Shown here piece by piece: positions 55,988-64,000 of a DNA stretch of 64,000 nucleotides. Under the pieces are notes generated by a model. That model saw only the letters and a program-made list of their open reading frames with translations. It did not search any database and was not told the origin of the DNA. Made by a program: the position numbers and the translations under genes. Every line of letters begins with the position of its first letter. Position 1 is the first letter of the stretch. The stretch comes from Ariolimax columbianus (lineage: Eukaryota; Mollusca; Gastropoda; Stylommatophora; Arionidae), in NCBI GenBank assembly GCA_036924085.1, contig JAVGWX010000012.1, positions 7,092,478 to 7,156,477 of the forward strand. Direction: 5' to 3'.

Positions 55988-58900
55988 ATGCACGGGGCCG
56001 CAAGCCTAACAAAACAGTGCAACGTAAATCACAGTATGATGGCAGCACAACCTATTCGAAAAACGTATGGCGCTCATCCTGAGGAGACCCGCCAGGCAGC
56101 GATAGCGCCGGGCCCCACGCCTCGAAGGGGCCCACCCTTGACTACTGGTGGTCACCCACCCATGTGTCATGGAGTCAAGGCACATGGCTATGGGGAAACG
56201 ACTATTGGCCAAAACCTCAAGACCCTCAAAATATTACAGTGGAATGCGGAGGGAGTCATTAACAAAAAACTTTCCCTAACACATCACCTGCATGAAGGTA
56301 AGATTGACGTGGCATGTATCCAAGAAACGCACCTCAACAATAACCATAAATTCTCAATCAGAGGATACCAGACTTTCCGTCTAGATAGAGAAGGCCACAA
56401 AGGAGGGGTCCTGATACTGACCAGAAACAGCATACCGAGTAGCGCGGTACCTGTCAATCACACCGGACAAGCAGAAATTGTAGGAGTTGACATAATGGCT
56501 CAAGAGACGAAGCTCCGCATTTTCAATCTGTACGGACCACCAAACAGAGACCTATCGCTCTCGAGTATGGAGGTCAGAGACTCCAACTGCATAGTGGATG
56601 GAGATTTCAACAGCCACTCGGAGAGATGGGGATACTCTGACACAGACAGCAGAGGTGACGAAGTGGAAGATTGGGAGATAGATGCAAATCTCTCCCTAAT
56701 CAATAGGCCGGAGGATAGCCCTAGCTTCTATTCAAGAACATGGCATACCACCTCGACTCCAGATTTGGCCTTCTCCACACAGGACATACACTATAAAATA
56801 GACCGCCAGGTGCTAAACCAACTGGCAGGTAGCGACCACAGGCCGATCAGGCTAACCATTGACATGGAAGTAGGCCCACAGGAAACAAAACCGCTCCCAC
56901 GTTGGAATTACAAACGAGCCGACTGGGACAGATTTGCAATCCTGACAGATGGGCTGTGTGAAACCATCAACACACGAAACACCAAAATGAAGCCCATGGT
57001 AGAGAGCCTAAGCAAGGCAATAATGCAAGCCGCCACTGAAACCATCCCAAGAGGAGCTAGGAAAAACTATAAGCCCTACTGGAATGATGAGTTACAGAAA
57101 GTGGAAGATGCAGTAACAAATGCTAGGAACATAGCAGAACGAGAAAAATCCGTGGAGGCAAACATCGCCCTCAAAGCCGCCGCGGCGAAGTACAAACACA
57201 CTCTCAAGCAAACAGCAAGAGAAAGTTGAAAAAATAAAACGGAAAGTTTAAACCTGGACAAAGAAGGGAACAAGCTATGGAAGCTAGTCAGAGCCATGAA
57301 CGACGAAACCCCGTCAAATAAACAAATTACTATCAAGCAAGGCGAGAACTTGATCACAGGTAAGAAAGCCGCAAACGCCTTTGTCGATCACTATGCCAGA
57401 GCAAACCACATCGAGGTCCCTGCAGATAAGCATACAGACATTAGCGAAGAGCTAAAGGGGCACGAAAACATAAATATGGCTCCTGAAGAGCACATGATGG
57501 CCAAACTAACAATGCGCGAAATGGAAGAGGCTATGAGAACACTAAAGAGAAGGAAATCTCCCGGAAAAGACGGGATAACAAACGAAATGCTGATGGGGCT
57601 GGGCCAAACAGCGAAGAAAAAACTACTATCAGTCCTGAACCAAAGCTGGAAAAGGGGTATTGTACCCCAGGCATGGAAAGATGCAATACTGGTACCAGTA
57701 CCAAAAACAGGAAAGGACAAAACAGATCCGAATGGATACAGGCCCATAAGCCTACTGAGCTGTGTCGGCAAGCTGATGGAACGGATGATAAACACCAGAC
57801 TGATGTGGCATCTGGAAGAAAAACGAATACTAATTCCACAGCAAGCCGGCTTTAGACAGCACAGATCCACTGAGGACCAGGTCATCCTCATAGCCCAGGA
57901 GATAGAAGATGCCTACCAGGCACAGAAACACACAGTAGCTGTTTGGGTGGATCTGGAAAAGGCATTTGACAAAGTCTGGAAGGATGGACTTAGAGTCAAG
58001 CTAAGAAGAAGTGATGTTTGTGGGAAGATGTACAAGTGGATCAACCACTACCTCAAACAAAGAACGGCCAGAGTCCAAGTACAAGGGCAGATGAGCAAAA
58101 AGGTGACACTCGAGCAGGGAGTACCCCAAGGGGGAGTACTGTCACCCACACTCTTCCTGGTATATATAAACGATATTACAGAGAATATACCAAGAAGAGT
58201 CCATAGCTCAATGTTTGCAGACGATCTGGCTATGTGGACCTCTGAAAAGAATCTCACCATAGCAAGAAATCGGATGCAAACGGCCCTAACATCGCTGGAA
58301 GAGTGGGCGAACTCATGGCTGGTCAAAATAAACAGGAGAAAACCACATGCACAATATTCTCGCTCTCATTAAAACCCCAAAGTACCAAATTAAGCCTAAA
58401 TGGCAAAATCCTGCAGCCAAACGACAACCCAACCTATCTGGGAGTCACATTTGATCGGCGCATGACATGGAAAAGTCAGATTGAGAGAAACCGAATGAAA
58501 GCCAGAGAAAGAATGGCGATCATGAGGAAACTTGCTGGCACAAGCTGGGGAGCAGACGAAGGCATACTAAAGAAACTGTACACTGGAAGAGTGAGACCAG
58601 TTCTCGAGTATGGCATCGCGGCATGGACAACAGCAGCGAAGGCGAACTTCGATAAAGTTAACAAACTTCAAAACCAAGCCATGAGAATCATAACAGGTGG
58701 CATGAAGTCAACGCCAATTGTAGAACTTGAAAAGATTACAAAACTGCAATCCATGACCGACAGAAGAGACTGCAGAGCCCAGCTGCAGTCAGAGAAACTC
58801 CGAAGACTGACGGACCATCCAATGTACCAGAGGCTAAACAATTTGGGAACTGGGAAACTAAAGCGGAGAAACTTTGCAGAAATAGCCAAAGCAAAGATGC

Positions 58901-59895
58901 ACGAAGATCCCATAAACGCACTAACAACACCAAAACCCATCACTACTGTACGAAAACCTACTTGGAGGCAGGATATATTTCCAGAGGTGGTAGAAAATAT
59001 ACCAGGTATTGCAAACAAAAACTGCCAGACCGAAAAAGAAAGGAGAGACACTACCCTAAGCTTCATAACGAAAAGCTACCCAAGCATGGACTGGACCCAT
59101 GCATACACCGACGGTTCTGTAACAAACACTACACAGAACGGAGGGGCAGGAGCATTCCTGAACCTACCAAATGGCAGAAAAATAACACTGTCATTCGCTA
59201 CTGGTAAGTACACAAGCAATTTCAGAGCGGAGGCAGAGGCACTGAGGGCGGCAGTGGAAGAAATGGCAACACACAGTGAAAATGAGAGCCACATAGTCTT
59301 GCTGACAGATGCTCTCGCCGTAGTCACAGCGCTAAAAAGCCAGAAAAACACTGAGCTTAATGACTTAAGAGCAGCACTCTGCAAACTGTGCCAGCTGTCC
59401 GCACCAAAAAGGGTAGTGGTACAGTGGGTTCCGTCACACTGCAACATCCAAGGCAACGAGGAGGCAGACAGACTGGCAAAAGAAGGTGCAAGGCTACCAC
59501 AAACAGATACCAGTATGACGTACGAAGAGTCAAAACGGCTTATCAAAGCCAGGTACATTACCAAATGGGAAACCGAACATACTGGTTACACCAAAAACGA
59601 TGCCTATTACCAGTTGAACCGAAGAGAGCAGGTCGTTGTCTTCAGACTTCGCACTGGCCACAATAGACTGAGGTACCACCTATTCAACAAATTGAAGATA
59701 GGGTGTACCGACGAATGCCCGTGCGGTACTGGTAAAATGACCACTGAACATCTGCTGCAGAACTGCCCGACATACGGGGATCAGAGAGAGCAGATGTTGC
59801 CATTGCCAGTGGAACTGCAAGACAAGCTCTATGGTAGTGGCGAGAGTCTCAGGATGACCGCCGCTTTTTTCGAAAAAATAATGGTTACTGTCTGA
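55988..59895 (+). pseudogene. LINE copy 2 ORF: endonuclease-RT-RNase H polyprotein, two lesions
   Basis: About 1,300 codons in three blocks (55988-57229, 57296-58372, 58303-59895). Endonuclease landmarks: QWNAEG (56238), CIQETHL (56320), GDFNSHS (56601), SDHRPIRL (56835). RT: SPGKDG (57560), GYRPISLLS (57735), QAGFRQHRSTEDQ (57842), FDKVWKDGL with the motif A Asp (57965), GVPQGGVLSPTLF (58120), FADD (58219). RNase H: YTDGS (59103), FRAEAEALRAA (59221), LLTDA (59300), WVPSHC (59426), ADRLAKEG. The tail has CPCGTGKM...EHLLQNC (59720-59767). The first two blocks are in the same frame, separated by one TGA at 57227-57229. A 1-base deletion near 58335 shifts the frame. Start is uncertain; the endonuclease itself begins near 56210. 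Confidence 0.92.
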
Positions 59896-59933
59896 CTGTG
59901 TACGCAGAAGAAGAAGAAGAAGAAGAAGAAGAA

Positions 59934-60430
59934 GAAAGACGCCCGGTGGCCATAACTCGCAGACAACACTTATAACACGAACTAGACAATAGCGAAATCA
60001 TGAGAATGTCACACATCAAGGATGTCCTACAACACGTTAACCATTGGAATCACCTCTAATCAGGTCATATAGCGAAACGACAAGACGAGCGATGGATTAC
60101 CGTACCCGCCATGTGGTACCCAGTACAAAAATGAGACCTCAGGGACGGTCTCCAACTCGCTGGCGAGATTCACTAGACAAGCACAACATACACGACCCAG
60201 CAACAGACAGACTACTTTCCCACTGAACGACAGCCGTCTGCAACAGAAACGACTTGGACCTATGATTTTGAACCCACTCAAGGGTGACCACCCCTTGACG
60301 AAGAATGGGGCGAACTAAGAACTATGTCAAGCCTTGTGACCCCAACATCTTTCCTCATGCACCTCATTTCGCATTCCATTGTTTGTCTCGGTTTCTCCAT
60401 GTCTGACACTGGTAGAAGTAAAGTAAAGTA
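59934..60430 (+). mobile_element. RTE-like element, right part after LINE copy 2
   Basis: After the duplicated GAAAGACGCCCGG the C-terminal region continues (GGCCATAACTCGCAGACAAC, then CTGGCGAGATTCACTAGACA, ACACGACCCAGCAACAGACA). The end (GGGGCGAACTAAGAACTATG, TCAAGCCTTGTGACCCC) matches 23700-23890. Confidence 0.8.
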
Positions 60431-60617
60431 ACCCATAGCACTACTGCCGTAGGGATGTGAGGTGTTTGCGATGTCATATTTCAAAGGCTCGGCTATACGA
60501 GGGTGGTAGCCATCTCCTCTCCCTCGCCGATTTTACTTCCCGGACTGAACCGGTAGCCATTTTAGTCTGGGTTGATCCGAGAGCCATTGGGGTCTGAAAA
60601 AACATTACCGCCTCAAC
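60431..60617. other. Spacer between RTE end and SINE, no gene seen
   Basis: It begins with a GTAAAGTAAAGTAA run. The rest is unique DNA. Confidence 0.4.
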
Positions 60618-61056
60618 TGGGAAATCGTCCTCTTCTTCTTCGTTCGTTCTCATTCTCCCACTACCAAACCCTGAAAGGATAAGAAGCAGAATGTAGTCCA
60701 GAGAACGGAATGTGTTGTGTTGTAGTTTTACAGCTTGGCTGCGATATTTGCACCTTTCGGTCCATCACATCCGACTTCAGCAATCATTTTTTTAGTACCG
60801 GGTTAGCATTCCCTCTTCAATCCATTCTCCTTAGACAGTCTGCCCTACTGCAGCATGTTATCCAGGATCACCGCGTGGAGGTGTAAAAGGGTCTTGTCAG
60901 CCATGGTTCGCTGGCCCTGATGATAGCAGTCAGCTATGGGTCGCTGACCACTGCAGCTTATGCGCTGCTCAACATCTTGATCCCCAACTAGGAAATGAAT
61001 CCAGGTCCACTCAGATGCGAAGCCAGCGTGCCCTACGCGGCTCCCTGGTAGAAGAG
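60618..61056 (-). mobile_element. tRNA-like SINE with (GAA) tail, most complete copy (minus)
   Basis: Read on the minus strand it starts near 61056 with CTACCAGGGAGCCGCGTAGG and GCACGCTGGCTTCG, then a B-box-like GACCTGGATTCATTTCC (about 61000). The body has CAGTGGTCAGCGACCCATAG, CTCCACGCGGTGATCCTGGA and GGACCGAAAGGTGCAAATAT. It ends AATGAGAACGAACGAAGAAG. The head looks tRNA-derived, and the tail resembles that of the 18S-linked LINE. Related copies at 16590 and 47790. Confidence 0.72.
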
Positions 61057-61107
61057 ACTTCTTTAAAATATGGTTTTAAAAGTCATTTCTCTTTTAATTT
61101 ATTCCAG

Positions 61108-61235
61108 GAAACAGGGCAGTCTTACTACTACTCAAAGGTGACGACGTGAATGTTAGAAGTGATAGGTCGGCAGACCTCTATGGCAGCAGCTCACAAATAT
61201 ACGCGATGTTCAGTGCATCTTTGCTTGCATTGTAG
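61108..61235 (+). CDS. Orphan last exon of a second C1q gene (paralogue of 24007-24134)
   Basis: Acceptor TTTATTCCAG ends at 61107. In the same phase as gene A it reads GNRAVLLLLKGDDVNVRSDR through IYAMFSASLLAL and a TAG. The length is identical to the gene A exon and the frame is intact, though conserved Ser, Thr and Gly positions have changed (NRAVLL for NSAVLR, SASLLAL for TGYLVAL). The intron before it and the 3' flank to 61450 also match gene A. No matching upstream exons were found in the window, so it is either the end of a gene whose other exons I missed or a duplicated exon fragment. Confidence 0.7.
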
Positions 61236-61649
61236 AACATCCCTGGACCAGGTTTCTTCAATAACATGAGCTCTATGAAAACAATAGACATGTCTTAAAA
61301 TGTGTCTCAAAATAACAGCCAGAGAATTAAAGTTCTCTGTGCGACAGCAGCTATTCAAATGTTGTTTTCTGGTTGGGTTGTTGTTTTATGGTTCGGTTGT
61401 TGTTTTATTGTTGGGATGTTCCTTTTGTCTTAGATATAACGTTGCTTAACGCTGTACTATGCTCCATCGAACATCGTTTCTTCTTAAAACATACGACCTG
61501 CCCATCTATATTTTTTCTTGTTTCCTTGTATAGCAGTATCCCTCATTAGGAATAATCGTCTTATGTCAGAATTGTAGAGATCGTGAATGCTTTGTTTCCG
61601 GTTAGTAATTACGATCAAGTGTCTCTCGCGTGAGGCCTGGGTCCTTCTT
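61236..61649 (+). other. 3' flank of the orphan C1q exon, duplicated from gene A
   Basis: It aligns with 24135-24340 through GAAAATGTGTCTCA-like, AATAACAGCCAGAGAATTAA and GTTGTTTTCTGGTTG. A TTGTTGTTTTATGGTTCGG expansion is specific to this copy. Confidence 0.65.
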
Positions 61650-61661
61650 AAATTGTCCTCT

Positions 61662-62276
61662 GCCAGAAAAATACAGAACTATATGATTTAAGAGCAGACC
61701 TTTGTCCACTATGCCAGCAGTCCGCACCAAAAAGAGTAGTGATACAGTGGGTTCCATCCCACTAACATCCAAGGCAACGAGGAGGCAGACAGACTGGCAA
61801 AAGAAGGTGCAAGACTACTACAACCAGATTCTAGTGTGATCTACGAAGAGTCCTAAAGGTTTATTAATGCCAGATACCTGGCCAAATGGGAAACATAACA
61901 TACTGGCTACACAAAAAGCGATGCCTATTACCATTTGAGCAGAAGATGGCAGGTCGTGGTCTTCATACTCCGCACAGGCCACAACAGACTGAGGTACCAC
62001 CTTTTCAATAAACTGAGGTACCACCTTTTCAATAAACTGAAGATAGATGGCACTGACGAATGCACCTGTGGTACCGGGAAAATGACCGCTGAACATCTGC
62101 TGCAAAATTGCCCGACATACGAGGACCAGAGAAAGCAGATGTGGCAATCACCAGTGGCAACACTAGACAAGCTCTACGGCAGTGTCGACAGCCTCAGGAT
62201 GACCGCTGCTTTCTTCGAACAAATACAAGTTGACGTCTGACAGAGTACGAAGAAGAAGAAGAAGAAAAAGAAGAAG
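61662..62276 (+). mobile_element. 5'-truncated copy of the 18S-linked LINE family, with TSD
   Basis: It starts in the RNase H domain (CACCAAAAAGAGTAGTGATA, AACGAGGAGGCAGACAGACT), continues through the zinc-like tail (TDECTCGTGKMTAEHLLQNC) and ends in GAA repeats. A 12-bp duplication AAATTGTC(C/T)TCT flanks it at 61650-61661 and 62277-62288. A 24-base duplication (CTGAGGTACCACCTTTTCAA at 61989 and 62013) inserts eight codons. C-terminus EQIQVDV as in the 1129 copy. Confidence 0.88.
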
Positions 62277-62288
62277 AAATTGTCTTCT

Positions 62289-62600
62289 AGTGATTGTGTT
62301 AGTGTCCCCGTCTCGGTACCATAGCCCATCGCTGGGCGTACAATAGAATTGAATCGAGAGGCTATTATTGCTTGGTCATGATAATCCTCCCTGATCGAGT
62401 TATTACATGAGAAGGCTGCCTAAACCGCGCAGCGACGTCTTGTCAATCTAAGTTCCAGGTTATTCTCCAAATTCAGGAGATGTCCAAGATATATGTAATC
62501 TATGATATCCTCTAATCGTACATCCCCAAGGGAGACTAGATAATAAATGACGTGGCGATTGCACAATACGTTGGTCTTTGAGATATTCATTTCTAGATAT
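62289..62600 (-). mobile_element. RTE-like RT fragment (minus), close to 25350-25600
   Basis: Shares ATGAGAAGGCT, CGACGTCTTGTCA, GTTCCAGGTTATTCTCCA, and ATCCTCTAATCGTAC with 25385-25500. It encodes a scrap of the RT thumb region. Inactive. Confidence 0.65.
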
Positions 62601-62760
62601 TTTATATCATATAATGTGTTTCTTCAGTTTCGATAATATATATCATGTATTACATTTTGTATTTTATTTACGAATTTTATTAAATTCTAGGATTTGTTTT
62701 TAGTATAAATGTTTTAACTAACGTTAGTATGTCTCTGGGCGTGTTTTTTCTTATTTTGTT
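62601..62760. other. AT-rich spacer between two LINE fragments
   Basis: AT-rich sequence (for example TTGTATTTTATTTACGAATT) without a supportable feature. Confidence 0.35.
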
Positions 62761-64000
62761 TTACAGAGTTGCATGTATGGGATGATCAGGCATGCGTAGC
62801 ATCTTTTCACTATGTGTCAGCACTCTTTTCTCTCGTCTAGTATTTAGGGGTCTTATATCTGTATAGGTTTCCATTTTCTGGATTCGTGTAGTCTTCATTC
62901 CTCCTGTTATTTTCCTTAAGCCTGAATTTTGAATTCTGGTTAGGCGTTCCATGTTTGTTTTTGATGCTGTGGTCCAGGCTGTCGTGCCGTATTCAAGTAC
63001 TGGCCTGACTGTGCTAGTGTTTACATTTTTGAGGATGTTGTTATTTGCACCCCAGCGTGTTCCGGCCAGCTTCTTCATGAGGGATAGTTTTCTGGTTGCT
63101 TTTTGTTTTATATCCTGTATGTGTTCCCTCCATGTGAGTCTCGTGTCCATTTTAACTCCGAGATACACTGGGGTATTTTCTTGTACAAGTATTTTGCCAT
63201 TTAGAAAAAGTTTTGTTACTTCCTTGGTGTTGGACAGTGAGAAGCATGTTGTAACTGTCTTTGATATGTTAATCTGCAATCCCCAATCTGTAACCCATTT
63301 TCCAACAGTGTCCAGTGCTGTCTGCATTCTATTTTCAGCCGTTGGTAGTTTTTCTGCAGCACTCCACATTGCGAAGTCGTCAGCGAGTAGGGCACTGGAT
63401 ACTTTCTTTGAGAGTTTTCCCGCTATGTCGTTTATGAACAGAATAAAGAGGGTAGGAGAGATATTGCCTCCCTGGGGTACGCCTTGTAGAGTTATTCTAT
63501 GGCTCAGTGATCCATCTAATTTGACTCTTGCTGTTCTGTATCTGAGGAAGTCTTGTATCCAGCTGTACATTCTCCCTTCTATTTTGTTGTTTAATAGTTT
63601 TAGGAGGAGTCCTTCTCTTCATACCTTGTCAAAAGCTTTTGCCATATCCACAAAGACCGCAAGTACTTTTTCCTTACCCTGGGATGCATTTTATATTTCT
63701 TGGGTTAGGTACACTAGTTGGTCTTCTGTGTTGTGGTTTTTCCTAAAGGCTGACTGTGAATTGAGTAGGAGATGGTTTTTTTCCAGATGTTTTATTAGTC
63801 TTGCGTTTACCATTTTTTCCATGTTTCTCCAAAACAGCTGAGCAGGCTTATTGGCCTATAGCTTTCCTTGCTTGTCTTGTCCTTTTTTGTGTTTCTGATG
63901 GGGATAATGATAGCCTCCTGCCACTGGTCTGGGATCTTACCCTTGCTCCATGATTGATTGAAGATTTTCAGGGGTTTTCTTCTTGACCCTTGTACTAGGT
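62761..64000 (-). mobile_element. Second I/jockey-like LINE (minus), RT region, cut by window end
   Basis: The intact frame 63570-62761 reads MYSWIQDFLRYRTARVKLDG, GVPQGGNISPTLFILFINDI (about 63478), LLADDFAMW (motif C with LADD, about 63390), VYLGVKMDTRLTWREHI (about 63155), VRPVLEYGTTAWTTASKTN (about 62985), and ends after a MPDHPIHATL block at 62761. Upstream, across a frameshift, the motif A Asp region lies near 63640. The layout is that of the RT of the 18S-linked family, but the sequence differs. RNase H is absent downstream, so the 3' part is missing or ended here. The rest lies beyond 64000. Confidence 0.85.

Larger units (their letters stand above)
53879..59933 (+). mobile_element. 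Non-LTR retrotransposon copy 2 with 18S-derived 5' end, (GAA)n tail, TSD
   Basis: Same family as 2738-9730, high identity throughout. It begins inside the V4 region of 18S (CGGTCCGGCTCGCGCCGG, matching 4038 in copy 1) and ends in GAAGAAGAAG. A 13-bp duplication GAAAGACGCCCGG flanks it (53866-53878 and 59934-59946). It splits an RTE-like element, so it inserted after that element. The 5' truncation falls in rRNA sequence, which shows that the rRNA was part of the reverse-transcribed template. The coding region has fewer lesions than copy 1. Confidence 0.92.

Overview
The window is eukaryotic genomic DNA. It has split genes with GT-AG introns, TATA promoters, a 5' ETS/18S-like rDNA segment, many animal-type non-LTR retrotransposon fossils, tRNA-derived SINEs and very dense minisatellites. 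The small secreted C1q-domain gene, the 18S text and the families of retroelement point to a mollusc, perhaps a heterobranch gastropod. The species is not determined by anything I can see.

Two plus-strand genes can be assembled by hand from splice signals and reading phase. Gene A (promoter near 10864, coding exons 13711-13774, 14574-14710, 18382-18511 and 24007-24134) encodes a 152-residue secreted C1q-domain protein. The acceptor of its third coding exon reads AA instead of AG. Gene B (TATA box at 31727, coding exons 31841-31924, 36095-36256, 44225-44372 and 49462-49577) encodes a 169-residue secreted protein with five N-glycosylation sequons and four clustered cysteines, and I do not recognise it. 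A second copy of the last C1q exon lies at 61108-61235. It is flanked by the same repeats as the first, so it is a piece of a segmental duplication.

The most striking content is a non-LTR retrotransposon family whose mobilised unit begins in ribosomal DNA sequence. Copy 1 (2738-9730) carries a putative rDNA 5' external transcribed spacer, about the first two thirds of 18S rRNA, tandem 18S-derived units, a long 5' region, an endonuclease/reverse transcriptase/RNase H ORF and a (GAA)n tail. It sits inside a 31-bp minisatellite and is flanked by a 12-bp target-site duplication. Copy 2 (53879-59933) starts inside the 18S V4 region, has three 18S-derived units, and splits an older RTE-like element with a 13-bp duplication. 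Because the duplications lie outside the rRNA sequence, the rRNA was part of the reverse-transcribed RNA. Three short 5'-truncated relatives (1129-1477, 17491-17631, 61662-62276) also have clean duplications.

The rest is layered transposon debris and tandem repeats: RTE-like fragments in both orientations, a near-full CR1-like element with an esterase ORF1 (36955-40680, minus), a Ty3/Gypsy remnant (45800-48660, minus), I-group RT/RNase H fragments, SINEs, a foldback repeat (27498-28222) and more than twenty minisatellites with units of 14-97 bp. Several arrays and old elements are split by later insertions, which gives a relative chronology. Most long open frames in the window are minisatellites with periods divisible by three and are not genes.
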